Of a DNA stretch of 64,000 nt, positions 23,162 through 35,170 are shown piece after piece. Under the pieces are notes generated by a model. It saw nothing but the letters and a program-made list of their open reading frames with translations, was not told the DNA's origin and did no database searches. Origin of the DNA: Capsicum annuum (Eukaryota; Streptophyta; Magnoliopsida; Solanales; Solanaceae); assembly GCF_002878395.1 (NCBI RefSeq), contig NC_061118.1, positions 3,221,910-3,285,909 of the forward strand. The letters run 5' to 3'. The position numbers and the translations under genes were made by a program. Each line of letters begins with the position of its first letter. Positions within the stretch are counted from its first letter, which is position 1.

Positions 23162-24377
23162 GTCTCCCCAACTAGGAACATTCTTCCCCGAATGATGGAA
23201 TAGGTAAGGGTAACCACACACAGAGTCATTTCCATTATCAAACATCCCTTAACAAAGTTTGAAAACAAAAAGGCAAAGATGTTAATCTTTCTATTAACAA
23301 ACTCAGAAAATAAAGATGTGTTCAAGACACATACCTTCTGCACGAATCCCAGAAGCGGAAAACAAATGTGGATACTTGGACTTTATGTCCTCTTCCGCTT
23401 CCCAAGTAGCTTCTTCCACCTTGTGGTTCCACCATAGAACCTTAATTAAAGCCACATCCTTGGTTTGCAACCGACGAACTTGGATATCTAATATCTCAAC
23501 CAGGACCACTTCATAAATATTGAATCCAAAATACCCCATCCTTCCAAAGGAATAATCGAAGAAGGATTACCAAGACACTTCCTTAACATAGAAACATGAA
23601 AGACCAGATGAACCAAACTTGGCAACTCCAACTTGTGAAAAGTTGGCAATGTTGCTTATAAGTTGGAGTTGCCAAGTTTGGTTCATGTGGTCTTTCATGT
23701 TTCTATGTTGAGGAAGTGTCTTGGTAATCCTTCTTCTATTATTCCTTTGGAAGGAAGGGGTATTTTGGATTCAATATTTATGAAGTGGTCCTAGTTGAGA
23801 TATTAGATATCCAAGTTCATTGGTTGCGAACCAAGGATGTGGCTTCGATTAAGGCTCTATGGCAGAACCACAAGGTGGAAGAAGCTACTTGGGAAGCGGA
23901 AGAGGACATAAATTCCAAGTATCCACATTTGTTTTCCGCTTCTGGGATTCGTGCGAAAGGTATGTGTCTTAAACACATCTTTATTTTCTGAGTTTGTTAA
24001 TGGAAAGATTAACATCTTTGCCTCTTTGTTTTCAAACTTTGTTAAGGGATGTTTGATAATGCAAATGACTCTGTGTGTGGTTACCCTTATCTATTCCATC
24101 ATTCGGGGAAGAATGTTCCTAGTGGGGGAGACTGAAATATCCTGGGTTTTGACCTTTAGAAAATTTCCTCGAATTTTGTTCTTCGAACCCAATATGGCTC
24201 ATGGGTATGAGCCGTATGCTGGGATATAAGTGGTATGGTCCTATCGTATGCTAACTAGTGTTAGATGGTGAGATAGTTTTGGTCACTAGAATGGGTACGA
24301 CTTAAGGGTATGAGTCATAGGGCTTGGTTCCAGTCGTATCAGGGGCCGTATGGTAGGCAGTGTTTGATCCTCCTGGT
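22917..24377. repeat. Large inverted repeat (hairpin), ~718-bp arms, 25-bp spacer
   Basis: The left arm 22917-23634 and right arm 23660-24377 are reverse complements at roughly 95% by eye. Each arm holds ~250 bp of LTR, the purine tract (24121-24132 in the right arm) and ~470 bp of 3' coding end with the chromodomain. The spacer 23635-23659 is GTGAAAAGTTGG...CTTAT and is itself the continuation of the right arm (compare 18190-18216). If transcribed in either direction the RNA would fold into a long double strand. Confidence 0.9.
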
Positions 24378-25298
24378 ATTTTATCCATAAAATCTTCTTG
24401 GACCACTTTCTACCATCTCTTCCACTCTGCTGTTGACCACAAGATTGCTCAAAAAGTCCAATCTTCTTATGTTATCTCTCCCTAATTTTAGCCTGCTTCT
24501 TCATCTCTTTCTTAACCTACTGCATATGCACAATCAGTCTAGAGATGTCCATATCCTTGTTCAACAAGGCATCCTTACTCTCTAAAATCAAGTCTCTAGA
24601 TAACTCAAAGCTAAACTTCCTTATTCTAGCCCTCATATTAGAAACTAATTCTAGAGAATACCATAATAACTAGTGGAATTTTAAGGCATAATCCTTGACT
24701 GACATCCTTCCTTACTTCAAGTTAATAAACTCATCTTCCCTCGCCTTCCTCAACTACTGAGAAAAGAAATGGTCCAAAAAAACACTAGAGAAAATATCCC
24801 ACTGTGCTGACTTAATATCGTTACCCCTAGACTTCTCTCATTCATCATATTATTGGTATGCTATATCTCTCAGTTGGTAGACAACAAGTTCCATACCCTC
24901 TATATTAGTAGCTTAGATAATGTGGAAGATTTTTTCCATCTTATTATAGAGCCTTGAGGGTCTCTCTTAACCTTAACATTAGTTAAAATAGGAGAGCTCA
25001 GCCTCATAAATTGCCCAACCCTTGTGGCCTCAGAATATGGAGCCAAAAAAATACCACACTCGACCTGAGAAGCTACCAACTATGCCAACATATGAATAGA
25101 CTAATGAAACTCAGCATTTATCATATCTGCCTGGGGAGCTCAAGGAGGACTTGAGAAGACTGGTGGAAATCCCGGAGGACAATTAGGAACTGGACCCCTA
25201 CAATGAGTCTAGACCCTATAACTAGTATGGGTCCTTTCAACATTTTCTAAAGGTAGGATAATTAAGGTTCTATAATCTTTAGATCATCGGGTTGGCAT
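24378..25298 (-). pseudogene. A gag N-terminal and capsid part, broken
   Basis: The minus-strand start at 25298 reads ATGCCAACCCGATGA (MPTR then stop), where relatives have MPPR. Downstream pieces resemble gag: YSEATRVGQFMRLSSPILT, then decayed capsid, and a linker DGRKWSKKILW at the B boundary. Stops are frequent. The capsid should continue into the zinc knuckle at 17330, on the far side of B. Confidence 0.7.
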
Positions 25299-25493
25299 GA
25301 TTTGAAAAGCGAACAAATGGGAATTAGAAAAAAATATAGGAGCTTAGACTCTACAGCTCAAAAATAGAACACAAGAATGAGAAATATTCCAAAATACCTT
25401 ATAGACTCTCTCTTATAAGTGTGGCATGATACAGACCCTTAAAAGAAACTCTACTCGACATGACTTTATCGGAGACCTAATCGATAATAAACC

Positions 25494-25512
25494 TAATACT
25501 CTAATATAAATC
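25494..25512 (-). other. A primer-binding site, strongly decayed
   Basis: After the LTR end GTTATGTTA the minus strand reads GATTTATATTAGAGTATTAGG, which keeps ATTAGAG and TTAGG of the initiator-Met tRNA PBS. Confidence 0.55.
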
Positions 25513-27729
25513 TAACATAACTTGATCTAGGGCCTAGTCATGTTGGGCATCTTAAGTCCATCCAGGATTAGAGACCATCCTAATACCCTATTGTTAATGA
25601 CCCTACACCACAAATTGGATGAATTCTAAACATATAACAAGATAAAATAGTAGTAATCCAAAGCATAATAGTAAGCTCAAAACCAAAGTCAAAATCCACA
25701 ACCAATTAACCAACTATTTTTGATCCCAGTGCCAATACCAACACCAAGGCTAACACTAATACCAATATCGCCCATGCCCATAGTTTTTCTACAAAGCCTC
25801 TAAATAAAATCAAAGGAAATTTGATCAGCACATACCCTCGACCATAGCCAAAATGAAAACCCAAGAAATTCTTAAAATAAAAAAAGTCTGTAACATTAAC
25901 TAGAGTCTTCCAGAGTATGGAAGATCCCCACTTTAATATAACTCAAAAATGTCCCCAATTCCAAGATACTAAGTAAGAGGAATGGTAGTATGGCTGATTC
26001 CTGCATCGCATAGGGATACATTTCCCGAAGATAGTTAGCGTGGTAAATGCTAGCATGTAACTAAGGGATAAGGATAAGATAATGCCATTAATTTTAAAAA
26101 AATCAAATAACCATATGCAATATCATATATACATATATATTATGTTGGGATAGGGAACAAGGTTTATCATGCATTTAAAACTTAAACTTGGGTTTTGTTG
26201 CTCTTCTAACCTAAAACCACCTATGGGCTACACATGTTAAGTTCCCACTGCTGAAAGGGCCCCAGAGCTTGTTAGCCGCATGTCTAGAGAAAAAAACCTA
26301 GCATTACTAGTACATACCTAAATGTATAAAGTATGACATCATGCACACTATTACCAAGACCACCCTCACATAAAAAAATGTGAGTTTTCAGTGTTGGTCC
26401 TCCCAGAACCCCCCATTTTTCACGGCTTTGCTACTCAACCCCCTTTAATCCCATGTTAAAACCATTTACACATTCCCAACCTTTTATCAAGAATTCTTTT
26501 AATTATGTATTAACCATTGGTATTGTCATACCTAAATTAGAGCTTGCAAGTCTATTACCTTATGCCATATAAACCATTAAGCCAAATTAGACTCCACCAT
26601 TACCAATTAAACTAAAACTATTTATAATCAAACCAGGGCCACCAAGTCCTTTACAAAACCATATGAAACCAACCAAAAGCAATTCATGTTTTATTTACCA
26701 TTTATGTAATGCTAGAGTTGAAAGAAACAGGTTGAGGGCATGACATCATCAAAACCAAAATCATCCAATTTACGGCTCAACCATGACCTCTATATGAAAT
26801 CACCATCCCCGTGCACCCATATGTGCAAAAACTTTATTAAAAATAAGGAAAACTATAATTAAACAAGAGAAATAATATTCATCCTGAATAACCAAAAATC
26901 CCAACCTTTATTTCAAAACCATAACAACACTATAAAAATCATACATTAAAATATATAACTTTAGTAAAATAACAACTAGGGAAGAGTCACATGCCTTAGA
27001 CACCAAAATTTAAGTATATAAATAACCTTTGAAAGCCTTAATTGATTATCTTGATAAAACCCTAGCTGTTTCTTAAAGAGAGAGTTCAAGAAAGAATTCG
27101 AGAGTGTTGTATTAGGAATAGTGTGTTAATAAAGTCCCAAAAGATTTTTTAAGTCATGGCCTAAAAGGGATTTAAAAGGGGAAATGTCCAGAATGCACCC
27201 AACTTAAAACTGTAAAAATGTCACAGGTTGTTACGAGTTAACCCTCATGACTCATGACCACTACATATGACTCTTACCTTTGATTCATTACCAAAACATT
27301 AAGTTAGACACCCATACACTATCCACCATACGACTCCATGACCCTCAATCATGACCTGACCATTCGACTCGTATGGTCTAGTGTACCCAGGGCAGAAACC
27401 AATTGAATTGAACAATGGAGAACAAACGTCTCAACCTTACCACTCATAAACTATCCTTGCAGCTTTAAGTGAGATTCTCATACTCAAAGAAAAGTCTAGT
27501 TACTAAGTTAATGATTTGAGAAAGTTTTGACCAAATAGCCTGTCACTCCTAGCGACTCATACTACGAAGTCATTACCAAGACCAAAATTCATCCATCATC
27601 CACTAGAAACCTAATGACTAGGGTCACCTAAACTATACCCACACCATATGACTCATATAGTGATTTGTTACTAGGACAGTGATCTTAAACCTTAGAAAAT
27701 TTTCAAGGGCCAAAACCCAAGGTATTTCA
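25513..27729 (-). repeat. A 5' LTR
   Basis: 2,217 bp; on the minus strand it starts TGAAATACCTTGGG at 27729 and ends GTTATGTTA at 25513. It aligns end to end with 11299-13539. The word cluster (GACTCATA/TATGAGTC) lies at about 27230-27390 and 27640-27680. Confidence 0.85.
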
Positions 27730-28830
27730 CTAAGGATAATATAGATTGAACTTGTCCTATTTATAGAGTACAAAACTAGTCTAGTGTTTATGCTCCTGAT
27801 TGCACTGCCCCTCATGGAGTTCTATCAATTCTTACTATTTCTCCTTGGATTTTTTGGGCTGATAATACTCATGCCCCAATGCCTCAGGGTGATATGTCTA
27901 ATGTTGAGATTTACTATTCTAGTCATCGATTTACCCCAATAGTGACCTTTTTATCACGCTAATCTACTTTGGGTCATGGGAAGAGTAAATAAGAAATGAT
28001 GGAAGAGAGGCAGAACAAGAATTTAAAATATCCATGGCAGGGTAGGGGTCAACAAAATAATGGTAGAAATGGGAAACTGTGAAATAAAAAGAGGAATTAG
28101 GAGGGTTCCCATACAATTGTTAGTGCTCCTTATCCTAAGTCTTTTGGTCATCATTTCTTCAAGGCTAACAGTGGGTCTAAGGCACAAGATGCCCAGTCTC
28201 AGGCTAGTGGAGCTTATTCAACCCAATTGTATCCTCCTTGTATAGTCTGTGGATAGTTTCACCATGGTTATTGAGATAAGGGGAAGAACTTGTCCTTGAA
28301 CTATTGTCGGTTTAGTCATATGTAGTAAAATTATCCTTCTGCTAGTATGGCTACTTGAGCTAATAAGATTTTGATTGCTACTTCTTCAGCTTCTATAATA
28401 AAGGGTATGACTTTTGGTATCGGCACTAGCCAAAATTATTTTTTTGTCCTTGCTCACCCATTAGGAATCTAAGGAATCTCTTGATATTGTCACTTGTATG
28501 TTACAACTTTTCTCTCATGATGTATATTGTCTTCTTGATTCGGGGTTTGCTTTATCTGGGGCCACCCATTATTATATGATCCCTTATGTCATTGGTTATT
28601 TTTATTTTATTCTCTAAAGTATTTCTGATCCCTTTTTTGTATCCACCCTGATGGGTAATTCTATAATATCTATAAAGGTCTATAGGGGTTGTGTTATGTA
28701 TTTCTATGGTAGGGAGTTATTGGTGGACTTGATAGAGTCAAATATGGTGGATTTTTATATTATATTTGGGATGGATTGGCTCCATTCATGCTATGCCCCA
28801 AAATTTTAGTTTCTAATTCCCAAATGAACA
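27730..28830 (+). pseudogene. C gag end, zinc knuckle and protease, broken
   Basis: The sequence resumes C after A. A glutamine/asparagine-rich segment (QQNNGRNGKL-like, 28040-28085) leads to a CCHC knuckle near 28230-28280 (PCIVCG-FHHGY, one cysteine lost) and then to a protease with LLDSGFALSGATHYY (28535-28575). It ends DLIESNMVDFYIIFGMDWLHSCYAP (28720-28800). Several stops break the frame. Confidence 0.75.
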
Positions 28831-28839
28831 GGTAATAGA

Positions 28840-29260
28840 ATGGGGAAAAGTTTCTTAGAGCCTAAAGAAAGGTTTATTTCTTATCATAGAGCCAGGAATA
28901 TGACTTCCAAAGGTTGTTTATATCATCTAGTTTGGGTCAAGGATTCTAGTTGTGAGGGTCTTTCCTTGAAATCTATCCCTATAGTTAATGATTTGCAAGA
29001 AGTTTTCCTAATAGTATTCATGGTATTCCTCCCGATAAGGGAAAGAGACATTGGGATTGATCTTCTACTGGACACCCATCGTATTTCTATTCCTCCATAT
29101 AGAATGGCTCTTGCTGAGTTGAAGAAGCTTAAGGAGAAGTTAAAAGATCTTCTTTATAAGGGTTCATCCACCCTAGCATGTCTCCGTGGAATGCTCCTAT
29201 ACTTTTGTGTGTGTGAGATAGATAGGTCTCTTAGGAATTGTATAGATGATCAATAATCAA
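28840..29260 (+). pseudogene. C reverse transcriptase N-terminal part, truncated
   Basis: The frame 28840-29256 (138 codons) reads from ISYHRARNMTSKGCLYHLVW through RDIGIDLLLDTHRISIPPYRMA and LKEKLKDLLYKG to SLRNCIDDQ, the equivalent of the [12 protein letters not shown] box. RT then ends abruptly, so the active site is missing. The GMLLYF stretch shows a frameshift relative to the SPWGAPVLFV motif. Confidence 0.85.
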
Positions 29261-30882
29261 ATAAGGTTGTTATGAAGAGAAATATTCTTATTGGTCGTAG
29301 CTAAGTTAAATTAGGAATTTTAGGTTGATTTCTCTATTTGATGGACTAGTATATTATGCAATATGTTTCATTGGTGGTGCATAATTATTACTAGACCTTA
29401 AGTTTGAAACTTAGATGTTGATGGTAGTGATAAGAATTTTAGCTCGAGAAACATTATGCGAGATTTGTAGGAATAGATTAGAAGGCTTAATGTGATGTGT
29501 GAAAGAGATTACGTTGATATCTTATGAACTATTGGCATGGGAAATTATAATATATACTAGAGGTCTATTATTGACATAATGAATTTGGGCTATGACATTA
29601 GTTGGATACGGAAACAGAGTTAATAAGAGTATGTTGAACCCCAGGTAGCATCTTATTAGATGAGGTTTTAAGTATTTAAATTCCATGTGTACCTAGTTCA
29701 TGTCATTGAATTTCTTAGTGTGGAGGAGTCTGTGGAGTTTTATATGATATTTTTCAAAGATTAATTGAGTATAATATAAATAGATGATGTGAGCCTTTAG
29801 TGTAGTCTTAAGAATTTTTTTAAACTGTGACATTGTGAAATAAGAGGTTTGGTTATGGGTTGAGAAGCATGGATTTGTATGCTCATGAGAGTGAGACTTA
29901 TAAGGTGATATCTATATAAGCTAGTGAAAGATTAGTTAGTATCTTTGAAGGGTAGTGGCTTTATATTATAGCTGTTGGGGGAAAGTCGAGGTTCATGTAT
30001 ACGATGGTACCCCATGGTGCAAAGTGTTGTACTCATAGGTTTAATAAGAGGGTATGTATGCGAGCATAGGGTGGTAAACTAAGGCTGATCTTAAATTTTC
30101 TTATGATGGTGAGTTTAAGGGAAGAGTCACAGTAAATCTACTCTCATTCTAGAAAATTCCTTCTACCCCGCTTCAAGATAATATTCTACCTATGTCTTAA
30201 ATATTCTAATTATGCATATTCCTACGGTTCGAGATAGCTATGAAGCTTATGTCCATGGTCCAACCCCTGAACTTGAAGCAATAACAGTTCTTAGAATTCC
30301 AAGCGTTCAAGCTCTATGTTATAACGTTCATGATCCATAAAATCATGTCTAGTTTTATGCTTAGTTCTAAGGGACTATACGTTCTATATGCCATCGATTT
30401 ATCTTATGGCATGTCTTATACCAAAGTGATGCAATGTTTGCACACTCGTGATCATTCTCATTTCTTAGAATGAGAAGTAATAGTTTTAAGCGACAACCCC
30501 TTTATTATTTCTTGAATAATAAATCTCAAGTTTTTGTATTTATGTGTTTCGTGGGGGAGTTACAAGATTGAAACAGTGAAGTGTTGTATCCATAGTTGAT
30601 AGCATAGTGGAGAAGCGTGGCTATATTTAAAGGATATTAGATGTATTAATTTAGATGGGGAATGTTTTTATTCCATTTGTATGTCCCAAGAGAATCTCAA
30701 TTCGTGTCTTGTATCACTGATCCCTAGAAATAATTCCCTAAATCATGTCTATGTCATGTCTCACTATGGCATGATTCGTGTTTAAGATATTAATTTTCCA
30801 ACTTTTTTTGTTTTCTAACTTTGCTCAAGGTTTTGTGACTGCATTCCTACCTTACATTCGTGCTAATAGATGTCTTAACTCC
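29261..30882. other. Unassigned 1.6 kb inside C
   Basis: This stretch lies where the rest of RT, RNase H and integrase of C should be. I see no open frame of useful length, no known domain and no LTR-like end. It is AT-rich and contains a short perfect inverted pair (TCTTAGAATGAGA at 30463-30477). It could be very decayed pol of C, or another insertion that has lost its ends. Confidence 0.4.
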
Positions 30883-30935
30883 TCATTCAGGATGAATAAT
30901 CCTAGTGGTGGTGTGTGTATGGAGGGGAGGGGTAA
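30883..30935 (+). other. C polypurine tract and conserved upstream motif
   Basis: ATTCAGGATGAATAATCC (30884-30902) precedes the tract GGAGGGGAGGGG (30921-30932) and the 3' LTR start. The upstream motif matches ATTCAAGGACGAATGATCC of A. Confidence 0.75.
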
Positions 30936-31595
30936 TGTAACACCCTAATTTTTGGGCCTTTGAAAATTTCTAGATTTTTGTACTCACTTCTGAGGTAACA
31001 ACTCACCTAATGAGTCAAGAAGAATCATTATGAGTCATGAAGAATCAATACGAGTCATAAATTCTATATCGTAGCCTGACCAATAACTTGACCAAATTTT
31101 ATATTATGACATGGACCTCATGAGTCATAGTGAGACATTATAGGTCGTAAGGTGAGACTTGTGGTCCCACCAGTGTGCTGGTCTATTAATCTTGCCATGA
31201 AGATGACTAGGAAGCAACGAGTCATCAAGTCTGGTCATGATTCATGGTGTGGGACTCTTGACCCTGACAGTAAGGTTGTCCTAAGTCACTGGGTAGACTA
31301 TAAGTCCAGTTAATGACTCGTATCCAGTCATAATGAGTCATGACATATCTCATAACAACTAACAATAGTTTTTATGTGTATTTGGGGCACTTTCTTCATT
31401 TCCTCTCATCCCCAGTCATAACACATGACCATAAGAAATCTTTAGGGTCTCATAATTATCCTAATACACATTAAATACATCTCTTATCTCTATTAAATCC
31501 CTAAACAAGAATAATTAGGGTTTTCTAAGGGATTGGTCATCTAGGGATCAAAGGATTATTTCTTTCCAAAATTTTTGGTGTCTCAAGAATTATCT
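30936..31595 (+). repeat. C 3' LTR, first part (before D)
   Basis: It starts TGTAACACCCTAATTTTTGG and contains many GAGTCAT words (31000-31350). From 31090 it aligns with the 5' LTR from 9100. It is interrupted at 31595 by D after ...AATTATCT. Confidence 0.8.
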
Positions 31596-32338
31596 TGTTT
31601 GAATGTAGGATGGTTGCACCAAACTGTGAGGGACCAGGTCCCTTAGAATTAGTCATAGGCATTTAAATAGTTAAGCACTGGAAAACTAAAATCTTGCCGG
31701 AAAGTAAAGAACAAAGTGGTTTAACGTCCAAACCTCCTTGATCAATGGAGGAAAAACCTTGTCTTGCCCTCACAAGAACCTCAACATTCCACTATAATCA
31801 AACTCTTCATTACAAACACCAATGAACCTAACTCTAGGCTCCACCTTCTTGTAATAACTCTACTACAAGCGTACCTGGAAAACTCTTCCAAGAACACACC
31901 ACAATATTGATTAACTCTGACCAATGCTGAACTCAGGTAACTCTACCTAAGCACTCTCAAGAAAGAAAAGAAGACATTAATATTATAGGAAGATTAATTC
32001 AGTTACAAACCAGTACTCTACCTAAGAACACACACAATCTTTCAATCTACAAAGAATGGAATGTGAACAATGTGAGTTTTAATTTTTCCACTCTTTGAAT
32101 ATTCATGATTGTGAAAACTCACAAATTGAGAAACATTCTTTTCCTTTTATAGTGAAGTAATGATTAGGGTGGAAATCTTATTGGGCCAAGTTTCCTGATA
32201 GGTACACACGTCACCTGCATAGTTTGTTACACTAGATGTCAAAACAGCGCAGGCCTTGTGACAACTGTATGTTTCAATAAAAACCCAAGTACCTCATCCC
32301 TTGTTGTTAGTTGATCATCATCGAAACAAAATATAACA
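31596..32338 (-). repeat. D 3' LTR
   Basis: 743 bp; on the minus strand it starts TGTTATATTTTGTTTCGATG (32338) and ends ACATTCAAACA (31596). It carries the palindrome AGGGACCAGGTCCCT at 31629-31643. The pyrimidine run CCCCCCTTTTT beyond 32338 is the polypurine tract on the minus strand. Confidence 0.85.
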
Positions 32339-32880
32339 ATTTTCCCCCCTTTTTATTAGGACAAACTACAGAACATGACCACCAAAATTTGGAGCATCAA
32401 ATTCATTCACCTTATTCAGTCAGAGTGATTACCTCTACAATCAATAAATGTTTCCCTTATGATTATGCACCGTGCTTCCCTTTATCAATATGTAAACTTA
32501 GGGACCTGGTCCCTTGTTGTCAGTTGACATTAAAATTCATTCACTATATTTCAATATTCCCCCTATCAATATAATTACATTTATCAATGTTCATTTTAGA
32601 ATTCTACCTCCTATCAATATGCCATCATTATTTTCAACACATCTGCACCACCTATGATTAGGTCCTGGTACTTGGTCCTTAAAATATAATTATATCATTA
32701 TCATATCATGCAACACACCTAGTACCTGCCTTATGTATTCAGTATTCCACCTTTTGTCATCATTAAAAAAGTAATAATAGTAAACCAAAGATAAAATAAG
32801 CATAAGATAGTAAAATTATGGCCAGAAGGGCAACACTATCATGAGGGACAACTTTAAAGATGAGGAATAGGCAAATGATG
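32339..32880 (-). other. Iterated polypurine tracts and 3' untranslated region of D
   Basis: Plus-strand pyrimidine tracts at about 32342-32357, 32476-32484, 32554-32568, 32604-32618 and 32744-32762 are often followed by ATCAATAT or GTCATCAT. They mirror those of F1. The palindrome AGGGACCTGGTCCCT lies at 32500-32514. No coding potential is seen. Confidence 0.6.
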
Positions 32881-33399
32881 CACACAACTAGATATTCATT
32901 AATTGTTAAGAAGGAGAAGCACTATTAAAATATACCAAAAAACATAAAAACAACTGTCTTCAAAGGCCATAATAAAAATACGGACCGGAAACATGACATA
33001 AGAAACTAACACAATAAGACTCAGTTAGAGGGGGCTTAGTGGAGAAGGATTTTATAAACAACTCAATTATGGTAGTCTCAATAGCATGAGCATCCAAAAA
33101 CTTTTTAGTAAGGAACTTCACTTCAATATTCAACCATTGAAGCTTATTAGTAAGTTCTGTAACCTTGCCCTAAGGCTTTGAATTTTTTGCTACAAGTTCC
33201 TCAGTAGAACCAGGTCCTTCTGAGGATAACTTCTTATTATGTATTTTTAAGTGAACTATTTCAGCATCCTTTGCAACTAACTTGATCAACATCTCCTTTA
33301 ATTCATTGTTGAAACTTTCTTGAGCAGCCAAAAGATCTGACACTTGGGATACAGTTCACACTTTCCCTTCAATGTATTTATTTTTTATAAAGATTGTCA

Positions 33400-35170
33400 G
33401 AATGAACTTTTGTTTGACTGTTCCAGGAGTTTCCTTTGTATTAATGCTTCAAAGTGATCAAGAACCTTGTTTAAGAAGTACCCATAAGGCATCCCAAGTC
33501 TCCCTTTATTCTTATGGATCACGTTTTTCATGTGATTTATCATAAGAGCAGGCAAACTTATCAACTCAAACTTACTCAGTCATTCTATGAAAACTAGGTC
33601 AACACCAAATGCAATGGTCCTTCATTCTAAACTGGGCAAAAGGACCTTGTTCACTAATTCATACACCAATTAGAATTCACTTGTGAGAAAGATCTTTCTT
33701 ACACTAGCTATTGATGTCCCTCCTACTTTAGATACATCGATCATGAACTCAGTTAAAGGCTATTATTTCATAAAAGTTCTTACACCTACATAGGCATATC
33801 TATTATCCTTCCCAGTAACTATTCATCCAGCTTTATTTATTTTCTTGGAACCTAGTCCGTCAAACTCAAACCATTATCTGAGAAATCTATAGTGTAATAG
33901 AATTCTCTTACTTTCTCTTAAAAACTAGGGAGCTGGTTCCTATAGGAGGTGTAACCATCCCTGATGTCTAACATACTCTACCAAATCTATCATTCCAGGT
34001 TTCTCATAAATCCTGGGATCAACATTATACTAGTCAATACTTTTTGAATTTTCAAAACACCATTTCTTACTTCTCTAGATACAGATTTCCTTTCTTCCTT
34101 CTTTCTTCTTCTTTTAGGATTATTACTTTGCTCCACTTTTTCAACTATTTTTCTCTTCTCATGATAAGGTCCCTTAGAACTTTTTTCTTTTGGCAGCAAT
34201 ATTTTTTTTTTCTTATAGCATGACTACCAGACTTTAGACTTGAGGACCCAGTCCTTCCTGATACATAAATTTCTTTTCTTCTAATCTTAGTTGTAGTATA
34301 AACGTCAGAGTCGACTTCTTCTTTTTCTCCAACCTCTAGCACTTCAGCATTCTCCTCCCCACCACTACAACTTTCTTCAATCTTCTTCTCTTAGCAGTAG
34401 AATACTTTCTTGCCTTCATAGCATCCCTCAAAAACTTTTGTTAGAACCCCTTAGTTGAAAATGATCTAGCCACCCTCACACCCTTTTAAACTAGTTTTCT
34501 TTTCCTTTGCTTCCACTTTGTTTCTTTACTAACCACCTAGGAGGTAGTTAATATTCATCTACCTTATTCTTATCATTTCGAGTTAGAATAAATTCTCCAC
34601 TTTCTGGTACAACAACCTTGTTACCTGCTAGTTGATCATCAATAAAAAGTAACTTTCCATGGGATTATTTCCAAGCAAGATAAATTCTCAGCCACCTAAT
34701 TACTTGTCTGGAAAGATCAAACCTCTTTATCGGTATCTCTTCTTCAAATAGATGAATAAAAATTGGGTTTGAATTAGAGGGAGTGGGGAATAAGGTACTA
34801 TATTTTTTTGAATTATCAGTACCTTCTAATTCTTTAGAAGGATACGGGATTTGAAAAACATTAGGTGATTTTAGTTTCTCCTAGGAAAGAGGAACTTTTG
34901 ATTGAGAGGTTTCATGTTCAATTGGTGAACTAAAACCTTGGTTCAGATCCTCTATCTTAGATGACTCAACAAAAATTTCTATAGTTAAGGAAGTTTGGAA
35001 GGGGACAGACTCAGTTAGGGGCTATGGATTTTCTGGAGAGAACTCAGTAGTCAGAGTTAATGCAGGTTCTTGTTAAGGACTTGAGGTGATTTTTTCTATG
35101 GTATTAGGTGTTAAGGAAATAGAGGTTTTGATTTGAGATTGTTCTGACAGAAAAGGTTTATTGAAGAAAA
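33400..35170 (-). pseudogene. D accessory ORF resembling 'putative plant transposon protein', broken
   Basis: The C-terminal half is clear on the minus strand: GMIDLVEYVRHQGWLHLL, EFMIDVSKVGGTS, VRKIFLTSEF, LVYELVNKVLLPSLE, LSKFELISLPALMINHM and KGRLGMPYGYFLNKVLDHF (about 34020-33430). I recognise this as the conserved core of an uncharacterised protein family found in many copies in Solanaceae genomes. The N-terminal half is lysine-rich (KRRRKKEERKS at 34120-34060; RRKEIYVSG), with stops. Function is unknown; a nuclear or nucleic-acid-binding role is only a guess from the basic region. Confidence 0.7.

Larger units (their letters stand above)
17467..24377 (-). mobile_element. B: rearranged Ty3/gypsy chromovirus nested in A gag
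   Basis: Minus strand, right to left: an inverted copy of the element's 3' end (24377-23635), the same 3' end in normal orientation (23634-23162), a full LTR (23161-20970), PBS, gag start, a large internal deletion, RT end, RNase H, integrase, chromodomain, purine tract and a truncated LTR (17718-17467). Both outer ends stop at the same point inside the LTR (AAATACCAGG). No target duplication is visible. A gag resumes on both sides. Confidence 0.8.
11299..27729 (-). mobile_element. A: Ty3/gypsy chromovirus, nested in C and itself split by B
   Basis: On the minus strand: 5' LTR (27729-25513), degenerate PBS, gag start (25298), gag interrupted by B (24377-17467), then zinc knuckle, protease, RT, RNase H, integrase, chromodomain, purine tract and 3' LTR (13539-11299). 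Both LTRs are about 2.2 kb. Flanking 5-mers are TTGAG and CTAAG, which agree at three of five positions and may be a decayed target duplication. A's insertion separates C's gag start from the rest of C. Confidence 0.85.

Noticed and set aside
11299..27729. A and B as two side-by-side elements rather than nested
   Set aside because: A's gag start (25298) and its zinc knuckle (17330) lie on opposite sides of B, and the two A LTRs flank both, so nesting is the simpler reading.
30460..30480. Perfect short inverted pair (TCTCAT/ATGAGA) as a MITE end
   Set aside because: Only about 13 bp, no second end or target duplication in reach.
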